Source: CAXNKH01 sp049296795 (GTDB lineage: Bacteria; Pseudomonadota; Gammaproteobacteria; Burkholderiales; Burkholderiaceae_C). Taken from it: a DNA stretch of 64,000 nucleotides. The translations under genes were made by a program, and so were the position numbers. Location of the stretch: the NCBI GenBank assembly GCA_049296795.1, contig JBAQTC010000037.1:1-64000 (forward strand), in the 5' to 3' direction. Below are positions 8,056 through 17,218 of this stretch, piece by piece (the stretch's first letter is position 1; each line of letters begins with the position of its first letter). The notes beneath the pieces were generated by a model that did not search any database, had not been told where the DNA came from, and saw only the letters and a program-made list of their open reading frames with translations.

Positions 8056-8964
8056 GTGAACGAGTCAAGCCCAGCCCAGCGCCATGTGAGCGCCATTGTT
8101 TCACGTCTGTTTGTTTACCCGGTGAAGTCTTGCGCCGGGGTCGAAGTGCGCGAAGCGCAGCTGACGCTTTCCGGTCTGGATCTGGATCGGGCCTGGATGG
8201 TGGTCGATGCGCAAGGAAAATTCGTGACGCAACGAGAACATCCACGCCTAGCCCTGGTCAAGCCCCAGCTTAAAACCAATGACATTATTTTGCGGGCACC
8301 CGGCATGATGGGCCTGCACTTGGCGATTGACCGGGTCGAGCAAGCCGTTCAGGTGCGGGTCTGGGACGATGAAGTCAACGCTTTCGACATGGGTGATGTG
8401 GCGGCCCAGTGGTTCACTGATTTCTTGTCATTGTCGGATGCCGGTTTGCCGACGCCGGGCGCTGATAAATACCGGCTGGTCCGGTTTGATCCGGAATTTC
8501 AGCGTTTATCTAATTTGCAATGGACTTCGGGCGTAGCGGCGGAAAACCAGTTCAGCGATGGTTTCCCATTGCTGGTCTTGAGTGAAGCCTCGTTGCAGGG
8601 CTTGAACAGCCGCTTGCAAGCAGCCGGACTGGAGGCGGTCGGCATCGAGCGCTTTCGCCCTAATATTGTTTTTACGGGTTTGCAAGCGCACGATGAAGAT
8701 CGGCTCGGTACATTGCACATCAGCACGACAGAGGGCGTCGCCCAGCTCAAACCCGTCAAGCCCTGCCCGCGCTGCCCGATTCCCAATATTGATCCGGCCA
8801 CGGCGCTGAGCAGCCCGGAAGTGGGTGATACCCTGCAAAGTTACCGCCGCGATGCGCGGCTGGACGGCAAGATCACTTTTGGCATGAACGCGATTGTGCT
8901 CGATGGGGTGGACACCGTGTTGCGGGTCGGTCAAGCGATCAGCGCTGACTTTAATTTCGGATGA
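8056..8964 (+). CDS. MOSC domain-containing protein (YcbX-like)
   Basis: A protein of about 302 residues with an N-terminal MOSC_N beta-barrel (VSRLFVYPVKSCAGVEV and GLDLDRAWMVVD) followed by a MOSC domain. Near the C-terminus lies VKPCPRCPIPNID, with the conserved Cys that coordinates molybdenum cofactor sulfur in this superfamily. Relatives include YcbX and mARC, which reduce N-hydroxylated bases using molybdenum cofactor. The GTG at 8056 has AAAGGA six bases upstream and is preferred to the ATG at 8038. YcbX-like proteins often carry a C-terminal ferredoxin domain; this one lacks it, so it needs a separate electron donor. Confidence 0.85.
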   Translation: MNESSPAQRHVSAIVSRLFVYPVKSCAGVEVREAQLTLSGLDLDRAWMVVDAQGKFVTQREHPRLALVKPQLKTNDIILRAPGMMGLHLAIDRVEQAVQVRVWDDEVNAFDMGDVAAQWFTDFLSLSDAGLPTPGADKYRLVRFDPEFQRLSNLQWTSGVAAENQFSDGFPLLVLSEASLQGLNSRLQAAGLEAVGIERFRPNIVFTGLQAHDEDRLGTLHISTTEGVAQLKPVKPCPRCPIPNIDPATALSSPEVGDTLQSYRRDARLDGKITFGMNAIVLDGVDTVLRVGQAISADFNFG

Positions 8965-9037
8965 AGGTTGCGCAGTCCAAATGAGTGCACAGGAGTGAGG
9001 CGACTACAATTCCCGCCTCCCCCCTGAAGGAATCCCC

Positions 9038-10129
9038 ATGAGTTTGAAGTGCGGCATCGTCGGCCTGCCCAATGTCGGTAAATCCACCCTGTTCAATGCC
9101 CTGACCAAGGCCGGTATTGCAGCAGAAAACTATCCTTTTTGCACCATTGAGCCCAATGTGGGCGTGGTCGAGGTGCCCGATCACCGAATGCAAGCGTTGT
9201 CCGTTATCGTCAAGCCCGAGCGCATCGTTCCGGCGATTGTCGAATTTGTCGATATCGCGGGCTTGGTGGCGGGTGCTAGCACGGGTGAGGGGCTGGGCAA
9301 TAAATTCTTGGCCCATATTCGGGAAACCGATGCCACCATCAATGTGGTGCGTTGCTTTGAAGACGACAACGTGATTCATGTGGCGGGCAAGGTCGATCCG
9401 ATCTCCGACATCGAAGTGATCCAGACCGAGTTGTGTTTGGCTGACCTGTCAGCGGTTGAAAAAGCCCTGCACCGCGTCACCAAGACGGCGCGCTCGGGCG
9501 ACAAGGAATCGATCAAACTGGTGGCGATTTTGGAAAAATGCCAAACCGCTTTGAATCAGGCCAAGCCAGTGCGCACGCTGGACTTCAGCAAGGAGGAGTT
9601 GCCGCTGCTCAAGCAATTCTTCCTGATCACGGCCAAACCAGCGATGTTTGTGGCCAATGTGGCCGAAGATGGTTTTGAGAACAATCCCCTGCTGGACCGA
9701 CTGATCGCTTTCGCCAAGGCGCAAAACGCACCGGTGGTCGCCATCAGTGCCAAGCTAGAAGCCGAGATGTCGGAAATGAGTGACGAGGACAGGCAGATGT
9801 TCCTAGAAGAGCTCGGGCAGACCGAACCCGGTCTGAACCGCTTGATCCGGGCCGCTTATACCTTGCTGGGCTTGCAAACTTATTTCACTGCTGGCGTCAA
9901 GGAAGTACGAGCTTGGACCATCCATGTCGGTGACACCGGTCCGCAGGCCGCGGGGGTGATTCACACCGATTTTGAGAAGGGCTATATCCGAGCCCAAACT
10001 ATCGCTTTTGATGATTTCATTGCCTTCAAGGGCGAACAAGGTGCCAAAGACGCAGGCAAGATGCGGGCTGAGGGCAAGGATTACGTCGTCAAGGATGGTG
10101 ATGTGATGAATTTCTTGTTCAGTTCCTGA
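9038..10129 (+). CDS. ychF: Redox-regulated ATPase YchF
   Basis: A 363-residue Obg-family P-loop protein. The G1 loop is GLPNVGKST (8-16), and G3 is in VDIAGLVAGASTGEGLGNKF. The G4 motif is NVAE rather than NKxD, the change known to make YchF prefer ATP over GTP. A TGS domain fills the C-terminus (about 280-360, TYFTAGVKEVRAWTI). A coding start at ATG 9038 follows GAAGGAATCCCC. A TACAAT box at 9005-9010 may be its -10 element. It binds ribosomes and responds to oxidative stress in other bacteria. Confidence 0.96.
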   Translation: MSLKCGIVGLPNVGKSTLFNALTKAGIAAENYPFCTIEPNVGVVEVPDHRMQALSVIVKPERIVPAIVEFVDIAGLVAGASTGEGLGNKFLAHIRETDATINVVRCFEDDNVIHVAGKVDPISDIEVIQTELCLADLSAVEKALHRVTKTARSGDKESIKLVAILEKCQTALNQAKPVRTLDFSKEELPLLKQFFLITAKPAMFVANVAEDGFENNPLLDRLIAFAKAQNAPVVAISAKLEAEMSEMSDEDRQMFLEELGQTEPGLNRLIRAAYTLLGLQTYFTAGVKEVRAWTIHVGDTGPQAAGVIHTDFEKGYIRAQTIAFDDFIAFKGEQGAKDAGKMRAEGKDYVVKDGDVMNFLFSS

Positions 10130-10153
10130 GGCAGGTGACCCGCAGCGACTTGT

Positions 10154-10636
10154 TCAGCCATTCAAACCACCGGGAAATACCCAGAGCAAAGCGGCAGTCA
10201 TGGTCAGATAGCGTGCAAATTTGCCAATCGCCATGTACAAAGTACAGGGCCAAAACGGCAGTTTGAGCCAGCCCGCCACCGCACACAGCGGGTCTCCGAC
10301 CAAGGGCAGCCAGCTCAGTAAACAGGCTTTTGGACCGATGCGTTCTAGCCAAACCAGCGCCCGCAAGTGATGCTCGGAATGGTGAAACTTGTCAACCACC
10401 CGGTGCGATGCCAAGCCCATGGCCCAACTGACGGCGCCGCCCAGGGTATTGCCGATGGTGGCGACGAAAATAGCCGACCAAAATAGATCGGGGTTGAGTT
10501 TGAGCAGGCCAAACAAGGCAGGCTCCGAGCCCATGGGCAACAATGTGGCCGAAACAAACGACACCAGGAACAAGGTGCTCAAGCCAAATTTTGGCAGTGC
10601 CAACAGGTTGAGCAGTTGATCGATCCAGACTTCCAT
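10154..10636 (-). CDS. YqaA-like small membrane protein (DedA/SNARE-associated group)
   Basis: A 160-residue protein with four or five hydrophobic segments. The pattern SATLLPMGSEPALFGLL, then GNTLGGAVSWAMG, then ACLLSWLPLVGDPLCAVAGW is that of YqaA proteins, short relatives of the DedA membrane family implicated in lipid or small-molecule transport. No catalytic residues are known. It converges on ychF and its function cannot be stated further. The ATG at 10636 is the only sensible start. Confidence 0.8.
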   Translation of the reverse strand: MEVWIDQLLNLLALPKFGLSTLFLVSFVSATLLPMGSEPALFGLLKLNPDLFWSAIFVATIGNTLGGAVSWAMGLASHRVVDKFHHSEHHLRALVWLERIGPKACLLSWLPLVGDPLCAVAGWLKLPFWPCTLYMAIGKFARYLTMTAALLWVFPGGLNG

Positions 10637-10698
10637 AGTGCAGCCCAGTATAGGCTGAGCGGTTTGAAATTTAATGCTGAAATTTTGAGCATTTGGAT

Positions 10699-10704
10699 TA
10701 GAAT
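10699..10704 (+). promoter_or_regulatory. Possible -10 element upstream of dusB
   Basis: TAGAAT lies in an AT-rich stretch 65 bases before the dusB ATG. The matching -35 position (TGCTGA) is poor, so this is a tentative call. Confidence 0.3.
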
Positions 10705-10769
10705 ACCCAGCCCCGATTCCCTTTGATTTTCAGCCCATCGCGTTTCACCGCACCAGATCCGTTTCCCCG

Positions 10770-11810
10770 ATGAAGATTGGTCATATACCCCTAACGAACG
10801 CCTTGTTCATCGCTCCGATGGCGGGCGTCACCGACCGGCCTTTTCGTCAATTGTGTAAGACTCTGGGCGCAGGTTACGCGGTTAGCGAAATGGTGACCTC
10901 AAGGCGAGATCTGTGGACCAGTTTGAAGACTTCGCGACGCACCAACCACGAGGGAGAAACTGGACCGATTGCGGTGCAAATTGCTGGCACTGATGCGGCC
11001 ATGATGGCCGAGGCTGCGGCCTACAACATTGAGCGTGGCGCCCAGATCATTGACATCAATATGGGTTGTCCGGCTAAGAAAGTGTGCAACAAATGGGCCG
11101 GATCGGCCTTGATGCAGGACGAAACCCTGGCGCTGTCGATTATTGAAGCGGTGGTGGCTGCTTGCGAACCGCACCGGGTGCCGGTGACGCTGAAAATGCG
11201 TACCGGTTGGTGCCAGTCGAACAAAAATGCTGTGAGCATAGCGCGTGCTGCGCAAAACGCTGGCGTGCAGATGGTCACGGTTCATGGACGAAGCCGCGAA
11301 CAAGGCTATGGCGGCCAGGCTGAATACGACACGATTGCTCAGGTGAAGGCCGCCTTGACGATTCCGGTCGTGGCCAATGGCGATATCAATAGCCCGCAAC
11401 AAGCGCAAGCGGTATTGGCTCTGACCGGCGCGGATGCGCTGATGATCGGTCGAGCTGCGCAGGGCAAGCCCTGGATTTTTCGTGAAATCGCCCATTTTTT
11501 GGCCACCGGAACCGAGTTGGCACCACCGCTGGTGGCTGAGGTCAAACGACTGTTGCTCGGTCATTTGCAAGACCACTACGCCTTGTATGGTGAATTCAGT
11601 GGCGTGAGAACTGCACGTAAACACATCGCTTGGTATGTCAAAGCGTTGCCCGACAGCGATAGGTTTCGCGCCCGACTGAACTTGATTGAAGACAGCACGC
11701 AGCAAGTGGCGGCCGTCTCCGATTATTTTGATCAACTCGGAGCGGTCATGGATCGCTTGCCGGTTGCAGACGCATCACCCCAAAAAGAAATCATGGAGAC
11801 ACAACTATGA
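10770..11810 (+). CDS. dusB: tRNA-dihydrouridine synthase B
   Basis: A 346-residue FMN enzyme that reduces specific uridines in the D-loop of tRNA using NADPH. The TIM-barrel begins IAPMAGVTDRPFRQLC (14-29). DINMGCPAKKVCNKWAGSAL (95-114) carries the catalytic Cys106. KMRTGW and the HGR of VTVHGRSREQGY are the usual tRNA and FMN contacts. As in many proteobacteria it forms an operon with fis, and the fis start overlaps its stop by four bases. Confidence 0.95.
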   Translation: MKIGHIPLTNALFIAPMAGVTDRPFRQLCKTLGAGYAVSEMVTSRRDLWTSLKTSRRTNHEGETGPIAVQIAGTDAAMMAEAAAYNIERGAQIIDINMGCPAKKVCNKWAGSALMQDETLALSIIEAVVAACEPHRVPVTLKMRTGWCQSNKNAVSIARAAQNAGVQMVTVHGRSREQGYGGQAEYDTIAQVKAALTIPVVANGDINSPQQAQAVLALTGADALMIGRAAQGKPWIFREIAHFLATGTELAPPLVAEVKRLLLGHLQDHYALYGEFSGVRTARKHIAWYVKALPDSDRFRARLNLIEDSTQQVAAVSDYFDQLGAVMDRLPVADASPQKEIMETQL

Positions 11811-12043
11811 GCAAGAACAATATTGAAGAGTGCGTGCGCCAAAGCTTGGCCTCGTACTTCAAAGATTTAGGGGGTGAAGAGCCCCATGGCCTGTACGACA
11901 TGATGTTGCAGGTGGTGGAAAAACCATTGCTCGAAGTAGTGATGCAGCAGGCTCAACAAAACCAGTCGCGCGCCGCTCAGTGGCTGGGCCTGAACCGCAA
12001 TACCTTACGTAAAAAACTCACCGAACATAAATTAACCACATGA
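11807..12043 (+). CDS. fis: Fis-family DNA-binding protein
   Basis: A 78-residue nucleoid-associated protein. The C-terminal helix-turn-helix AAQWLGLNRNTLRKKL (about 56-71) matches Fis, and the central helices mediate dimerisation. It is shorter than the E. coli protein (98 residues), as is usual in betaproteobacteria where the N-terminal beta-hairpin is reduced. It overlaps dusB upstream and purH downstream by four bases each, so the three genes are translationally coupled. Confidence 0.92.
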   Translation: MSKNNIEECVRQSLASYFKDLGGEEPHGLYDMMLQVVEKPLLEVVMQQAQQNQSRAAQWLGLNRNTLRKKLTEHKLTT

Positions 12044-13659
12044 ACGCACTGCTCTCTGTCTCTGATAAAACCGGAATTGTTGAATTTGCCCGAGCCTTGC
12101 AGGCGCTGGGCGTTGGTTTGATTTCCACCGGTGGGACAGCCAAGTTGCTGGCCGAGCAAGGCCTGGCTGTAACCGAAGTGGCCGAAGTCACGGGTTTTCC
12201 CGAGATGCTCGATGGCCGAGTTAAAACCCTGCATCCGAAAGTGCATGGCGGTCTGTTGGCTCGACGTGACGTGCCTGAGCACATGGCCGCGCTCAAAGCC
12301 CACGGCATTGACACCATTGATCTGCTGGTGGTCAACCTTTATCCGTTTGAGGCCACCGTCGCCAAGCCGGGCTGTACGCTGGAAGATGCGATCGAAAACA
12401 TCGACATCGGTGGCCCAGCCATGGTGCGCAGTGCCGCCAAGAACTGGAAGGATGTGGGCGTACTGACCGACGCTTCGCAATACGCGGTCGTGCTGGACGA
12501 GCTCAAATCAATGGGCAAGCTCAGCGACAAGACGCGCTTTGCACTGAGCGTGGCCGCGTTCAATCGCATCAGTCAGTACGACGGCGCGATCAGCGACTAC
12601 CTGTCTTGCCTGAACTTTGACGAAACCCAGGACGGACCCGGCTACGTGCCGCAGGCTCAGCTTTTCCCCGGTCAGTCCAACGGTCGTTTTGTCAAACTTC
12701 AGGATCTGCGCTACGGCGAAAATCCACACCAACAAGCCGCTTTTTACCGCGACTTGTACCCGGCACCCGGTTCACTGGTGACGGCGACTCAACTCCAGGG
12801 CAAAGAGCTGAGCTACAACAACATTGCCGACGCCGACGCGGCCTGGGAATGCGTGAAAAGCTTTGACACGAGTATCGACGGCGCAGCTTGCGTCATCGTT
12901 AAACACGCCAACCCCTGCGGTGTGGCCATGGCCGCTGATGCGCTGTCGGCTTATGGCAAAGCGTTCCAGACCGACCCAACCTCGGCTTTTGGCGGCATCA
13001 TCGCTTTCAACTGCACGCTCGATGGCGTTGCGGCCCAGGCGGTTAGCAAGCAGTTTGTTGAAGTGTTGATAGCGCCGGGGTACACGGCCGAAGCACTGGC
13101 GGTTTTTCAATCCAAGGTCAATGTTCGGATACTGCAAATCGCATTGCCCGCCGCTGCCGCTGCAGGAGCGACCGCCTGGCAGCGTGGTCGCAACGCGGTC
13201 GACGTGAAGCGGGTCGGCTCCGGCCTGTTAATGCAAACGGCCGACAACCACGAGCTCAGTTTGTTGGATTTGAAAGTGGTGACCAAGGTCCAGCCCACGC
13301 CGCAACAATTGCAAGACCTGTTGTTTGCCTGGAAAGTCGCCAAGTACGTGAAATCCAACGCCATCGTGTTCTGCAAAGACGGCATGACCGTGGGCGTCGG
13401 CGCCGGGCAAATGAGTCGTCTCGACTCCGCTCGCATCGCCAGCATCAAGGCCCAACACGCTGGCTTGTCCTTGCAGGCAACAGCCGTGGCGAGCGATGCT
13501 TTCTTCCCGTTCCGTGACGGTCTTGATGTGGTGGTAGATGCGGGCGCGACTTGCATCATCCAGCCCGGCGGCTCGATGCGTGACGCGGAAGTGATTGCCG
13601 CTGCCGATGAGCGCGGTGTCGCCATGGTGTTCAGCGGCGTGCGACATTTCCGGCACTGA
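12040..13659 (+). CDS. purH: Bifunctional AICAR formyltransferase/IMP cyclohydrolase
   Basis: A 539-residue enzyme for the last two steps of IMP synthesis. The N-terminal MGS-like cyclohydrolase domain (about 1-140) has ISTGGTAKLL and GRVKTLHPKVHGGLL. The C-terminal formyltransferase domain includes YGENPHQQAAFY, the KHANPCGVA motif with its catalytic Lys-His and the SNAIVF stretch. Length and motifs are complete. It follows fis with a four-base overlap, placing purine synthesis in the same transcript as dusB and fis. Confidence 0.96.
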   Translation: MNALLSVSDKTGIVEFARALQALGVGLISTGGTAKLLAEQGLAVTEVAEVTGFPEMLDGRVKTLHPKVHGGLLARRDVPEHMAALKAHGIDTIDLLVVNLYPFEATVAKPGCTLEDAIENIDIGGPAMVRSAAKNWKDVGVLTDASQYAVVLDELKSMGKLSDKTRFALSVAAFNRISQYDGAISDYLSCLNFDETQDGPGYVPQAQLFPGQSNGRFVKLQDLRYGENPHQQAAFYRDLYPAPGSLVTATQLQGKELSYNNIADADAAWECVKSFDTSIDGAACVIVKHANPCGVAMAADALSAYGKAFQTDPTSAFGGIIAFNCTLDGVAAQAVSKQFVEVLIAPGYTAEALAVFQSKVNVRILQIALPAAAAAGATAWQRGRNAVDVKRVGSGLLMQTADNHELSLLDLKVVTKVQPTPQQLQDLLFAWKVAKYVKSNAIVFCKDGMTVGVGAGQMSRLDSARIASIKAQHAGLSLQATAVASDAFFPFRDGLDVVVDAGATCIIQPGGSMRDAEVIAAADERGVAMVFSGVRHFRH

Positions 13660-13772
13660 GTATTACTTCTGGCCTTTCTCACGTTGAGGGGTGGGCAGGA
13701 CAAAGTGTGGGGGAAGACGGGTCAACTGCATAACAAGGTGGCAGCGTGAAATTTTAGAGAGAAGAAAGACCC

Positions 13773-15086
13773 TTAGGCCGGACGCAACAGCTTAAACGAT
13801 TCGCTGGCCGCTGCCACCGTTTCAGCTATATCCGCTTCACTGTGCGCCGCACTGACAAACCCTGCTTCGTACAGCGCCGGTGCGATGTAGATGCCGCGCT
13901 TCAGTAGTCCGTGGAACAGGGTGTTGAATTGGGCGTTGTCGGTCTTCATGACGGTGGCGTAGTTTTGCGGTAGCTCGGGCATCAGGAAGAAGCCGAACAT
14001 GCCGCCTTGGCAGTCGGCGCTAAAGGGCACGCCTGAAGCTGATGCGGCGGCCTTGAGACCATCGACGAGGGATTGCGTCTTGCGCGAAAGGGCGTCAAAG
14101 AAGCCAGCTTGTTTGATCTCGCGCAGGGTGGCCAAGCCGCAAGCCGTGGCCACCGGGTTGCCGGACAAGGTGCCGGCCTGATAAACCGGACCGAGCGGGG
14201 CCATCAATTCCATGATCGCGCGCGGTCCACCAAAGGCCGCTAGCGGCATGCCGCCACCAATGACTTTGCCCAACACGGTCAGATCGGTTTTGAAGCCGGG
14301 GATGGCTTGAGCGTAGAAGCTTTGGGCGCCGCCCAACGCAACGCGAAAACCCGTCATCACTTCGTCGAACACCAAGAGTGCGCCGTATTGCGTGCAAAGT
14401 TCGCGGCAGCGCTGCATGAAGGGCACGCTGGCACGAACGAAATTCATATTGCCGGCAATCGGTTCGATCATCAGGCAAGCGGTTTCAGATCCGTGCAGGG
14501 CGAAGGCCTCTTCAAGCTGCTGGAGGTTGTTGTACTCCAGAACCAAGGTGTGCTGCACCACTTCAGCCGGCACGCCGGCGCTGGTGGGGTTGCCAAAAGT
14601 GGCCAGGCCGGAGCCGGCCTTGACCAGCAAAGAGTCGGCATGACCGTGGTAGCAGCCTTCAAATTTGATGATCTTGCTGCGGCCGGTGGCACCACGGGCC
14701 AGGCGGATGGCGCTCATGCCGGCTTCGGTACCCGAACTCACCAAGCGCAGCATCTCCATCGAGGGCATGAGGGACAGGATTTCTTCGGCCAGCTCAACCT
14801 CGCGCTCGGTCGGCGCACCAAAAGAAAAACCTTCCAGCACCGCGCGCTGCACCGCCTCAACCACCGCCGGGTGACCGTGGCCCAGGATCATCGGCCCCCA
14901 GGAGCCGATGTAGTCGATGAAGCGCTGATCCTGGGCATCCCAGAAGTAAGCGCCTTGGGCGCGCTGGACGAAACGCGGCGTGCCGCCGACAGCCTTAAAG
15001 GCCCGCACCGGTGAATTGACGCCCCCGGGAATGACTTTTTTGGCGCGTTGAAACAGGGCTTCGTTGAGGTCAGTGCTTGGTGTCAT
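13773..15086 (-). CDS. hemL: Glutamate-1-semialdehyde 2,1-aminomutase
   Basis: A 437-residue PLP enzyme that converts glutamate-1-semialdehyde to 5-aminolevulinate for heme. GGVNSPVRAFKAVGG near the N-terminus is typical of HemL. VFDEVMTGFRVALGG holds the Asp that contacts PLP, and TVLGKVIGGGMPLAAFGG carries the Schiff-base Lys. The ATG at 15086 begins MTPSTDLNEALFQRAKK; the open frame upstream lies inside thiD. The 17-base overlap with thiD points to coupled translation. Confidence 0.95.
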   Translation of the reverse strand: MTPSTDLNEALFQRAKKVIPGGVNSPVRAFKAVGGTPRFVQRAQGAYFWDAQDQRFIDYIGSWGPMILGHGHPAVVEAVQRAVLEGFSFGAPTEREVELAEEILSLMPSMEMLRLVSSGTEAGMSAIRLARGATGRSKIIKFEGCYHGHADSLLVKAGSGLATFGNPTSAGVPAEVVQHTLVLEYNNLQQLEEAFALHGSETACLMIEPIAGNMNFVRASVPFMQRCRELCTQYGALLVFDEVMTGFRVALGGAQSFYAQAIPGFKTDLTVLGKVIGGGMPLAAFGGPRAIMELMAPLGPVYQAGTLSGNPVATACGLATLREIKQAGFFDALSRKTQSLVDGLKAAASASGVPFSADCQGGMFGFFLMPELPQNYATVMKTDNAQFNTLFHGLLKRGIYIAPALYEAGFVSAAHSEADIAETVAAASESFKLLRPA

Positions 15087-15957
15087 TGGGGGGGAAATCG
15101 AATGGGGTGGGGCTCTCGTCGCTGGTCTCGTCTTCATCGGACTGGGCCCAGAACAGGCGGTCGGGCAGGATGTTGCCCATGCCGGGGCGAAAGCCCGCAT
15201 CCAGGCAACGATCCAGATAACTCAAGGCTTCGGTGAAGGACTCGGTCAAATCTCCATCGCTGGCCAACAGGGCAGCCAAGGCGGCCGACAGTGTGTCCCC
15301 CGCACCAGAAAAAACCGCCTCAAACAGCTCAAATTTTTCGCTGGCAAGGACGCTTTGCGGTGAGGCCAGCACGTTGTCAATGAACTGGTCAGGCAACACC
15401 ATGCCCGTGACCAAGGTGTAAGGAACACCGAATTCAGCTGCCGCTTTGGCAATGTCGCGGGCGCTGGGACTACGTTCAGAGCTCCAATCGGGCAGCAGCC
15501 AGCGCCACAAAGTGCTGTGGTTGCCGACCAGAACCGTGGTTTGGGGCAGTAGCAATTCCCTGAATGCATCGAGGTAGAGGTCAATCTGGACCTCGTTCCA
15601 CCACGATAAATTGGGCATGTAGGCGATTAAGGGGACGTCAGGGTAGTCGGTGGCGATTTCGGCAATGGCACTGATGTTTTCCGGCGAGCCAACAAAGCCG
15701 ACTTTGAAAACTTGGACCGGTACATCTTCCAGAATCGTGCGTGCCTGCTCCGTAACCGCGTCTTCATCGAAGGGGTAGTGATCAAAGACTTCGGCCGTGT
15801 CGCGTGCATAGGCGCCAGTGACAATGGGCAGGGCGTGGGCGCCGACGGAGGCGATTGTGCTCACGTCAGCGGCTAGGCCAGCGGCTCCACTGGGGTCGCT
15901 GGCGTTGAAAACCATCACGCAAGCGGGATGGGTGGGCTCTTCTTCAGCGCGGGTCAT
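15070..15957 (-). CDS. thiD: Hydroxymethylpyrimidine/phosphomethylpyrimidine kinase
   Basis: A 295-residue ribokinase-fold kinase of thiamine synthesis. VMVFNASDPSGAAGLAADV (about 14-32) is the N-terminal ThiD signature with the substrate-binding loop. VFSGAGDTLSAALAALLA holds the anion hole and the catalytic Asp (GAGDT). The C-terminal 25 residues are rich in Asp, Glu and Pro and beyond the fold. The ATG at 15957 is chosen because the frame upstream runs into the rubredoxin promoter region. The gene is divergent from rubredoxin with only 57 bases between the starts. Confidence 0.88.
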   Translation of the reverse strand: MTRAEEEPTHPACVMVFNASDPSGAAGLAADVSTIASVGAHALPIVTGAYARDTAEVFDHYPFDEDAVTEQARTILEDVPVQVFKVGFVGSPENISAIAEIATDYPDVPLIAYMPNLSWWNEVQIDLYLDAFRELLLPQTTVLVGNHSTLWRWLLPDWSSERSPSARDIAKAAAEFGVPYTLVTGMVLPDQFIDNVLASPQSVLASEKFELFEAVFSGAGDTLSAALAALLASDGDLTESFTEALSYLDRCLDAGFRPGMGNILPDRLFWAQSDEDETSDESPTPFDFPPNDTKH

Positions 15958-16014
15958 GCAAGTTGGCCATGGTGTCTCGATACAATGGCGAATTCTATTC
16001 GAAGGCCTGTTATT

Positions 16015-16188
16015 GTGAGCGAAACCAAAACTTGGATGTGTTTGATTTGCGGTTGGATTTATGACGAATCCACCGGATCCCCGGAGCACGGAATTCCGGC
16101 CGGCACTTTATGGAGCGCAGTACCGATGAACTGGACTTGTCCGGAGTGCGGTGCGCGCAAAGACGATTTTGAAATGGTTGAAATCTGA
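16015..16188 (+). CDS. Rubredoxin
   Basis: A 57-residue one-iron electron carrier. The two knuckles CLICGWIYD and CPECGARKDDFE supply the four Cys ligands of the Fe site (CxxC twice), and the spacing and length fit rubredoxin. The GTG at 16015 follows GAAGG at a suitable distance. It lies alone between thiD and yqgE. Rubredoxins often feed electrons to hydroxylases or peroxide-removing enzymes; no partner gene is adjacent. Confidence 0.92.
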   Translation: MSETKTWMCLICGWIYDESTGSPEHGIPAGTLWSAVPMNWTCPECGARKDDFEMVEI

Positions 16189-16199
16189 AAATCCAGGGC

Positions 16200-16796
16200 A
16201 TGACAATTGTTTCATCCGCGATCAACCTGACGAATCATTTCTTGATCGCCATGCCCGGTTTGGAAGACGGGATCTTTAGCAAAAGCGTGGTGTTCATGTG
16301 CGAACACAGCAGCCAAGGCGCCCTGGGGCTGGTGATTAACAAGCCCAGTGACATCAATCTGAAGCATTTGTTTGACAAGGTTGATTTACCTTTGAACCGG
16401 GAAGACTTGGTGCTGGCCTCGGTGTACCAGGGTGGGCCGGTTCAAACCGAACGTGGTTTCGTTCTGCACGAGTCGATGACCTCACAGCCCGAAGTGGCCG
16501 AGCCAGTTTATGCCTCCACCATGAAAATCCCAGGTGGCTTGGAGATGACCACATCCAAAGATGTGCTGGAAGCTTTGTCCCAAGGGGCGGGGCCGCGTCA
16601 TGTGTTTGTTTCATTGGGCTATTCGGCCTGGGGTGAGGGTCAGCTCGAAGCAGAAATCGCCGACAACAACTGGTTGACGGTCGAAGCCGACAGGACGGTC
16701 ATTTTTGACACGCCGTTTGATCAGCGCTATGCCCGGGCCATGTCGTTGTTGGGTTTGCAAGCCTGGATGATCTCGTCCGAGGTCGGCCACGCATGA
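16200..16796 (+). CDS. YqgE/AlgH family protein
   Basis: A 198-residue protein of the YqgE/AlgH family. NHFLIAMPGLEDGIFSKSVVFMCEHS (first eight motif residues from 13) and GALGLVINKPSD are the conserved core, with the later YSAWGEGQLEAEI motif. The biochemical role is unresolved; AlgH was first linked to alginate control in Pseudomonas. It is the first gene of a tight run with ruvX, pyrR and pyrB, overlapping ruvX by four bases, an arrangement common in this group. Confidence 0.93.
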   Translation: MTIVSSAINLTNHFLIAMPGLEDGIFSKSVVFMCEHSSQGALGLVINKPSDINLKHLFDKVDLPLNREDLVLASVYQGGPVQTERGFVLHESMTSQPEVAEPVYASTMKIPGGLEMTTSKDVLEALSQGAGPRHVFVSLGYSAWGEGQLEAEIADNNWLTVEADRTVIFDTPFDQRYARAMSLLGLQAWMISSEVGHA

Positions 16797-17218
16797 GTCC
16801 GCTGGCCCAGCCTGCTGTGCCGGTTGTTCCGCCTTCCCTGCAAACTTTTTTGGCGCTGGATTTCGGCTTGAAGCGAACTGGCGTGGCCGTTGGCAACCGT
16901 TTGCTTAAAAGTGCCCAGCCGCAAACCACCATTGCAGCCCAGGGCGATGCCCGGTTTGAGAAGCTGGCCCAGAGGCTGCAAGAGTGGAAGCCCGATGCGC
17001 TGGTGATCGGTGTGCCGTTTCACCCTGATGGCGCTGAGCATGAAAATACGCATCGTGCCCGGCGTTTTGCGCGTCAATTACGCGGACGTTTTGGTCTGCC
17101 GGTGTTCGAAGTCGATGAGCGTTACAGTACGACCGAAGCTTTGGCCTCGGGTGCAAAAGACGCGGATGCTGCTTCAGCCTGCATCATTTTGGAACAATTT
17201 TTGAGGAGTCTGCCATGA
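16793..17218 (+). CDS. ruvX: Putative pre-16S rRNA nuclease / RuvX (YqgF)
   Basis: A 141-residue RNase-H-fold protein. LALDFGLKRTGVAVGN (about 20-35) has the first catalytic Asp, GVPFHPDG follows, and VFEVDERYSTTEA has the next acidic site. ATSACIILEQF-like SACIILEQFL closes the fold. The family finishes the 5' end of 16S rRNA in E. coli and was once thought to be a Holliday-junction resolvase. It overlaps both neighbours by four bases. Confidence 0.92.
   Translation: MSPLAQPAVPVVPPSLQTFLALDFGLKRTGVAVGNRLLKSAQPQTTIAAQGDARFEKLAQRLQEWKPDALVIGVPFHPDGAEHENTHRARRFARQLRGRFGLPVFEVDERYSTTEALASGAKDADAASACIILEQFLRSLP

Noticed and set aside
14307..15014. Long open frame opposite hemL
   Set aside because: It is a mirror of the hemL codon pattern and has no protein features.
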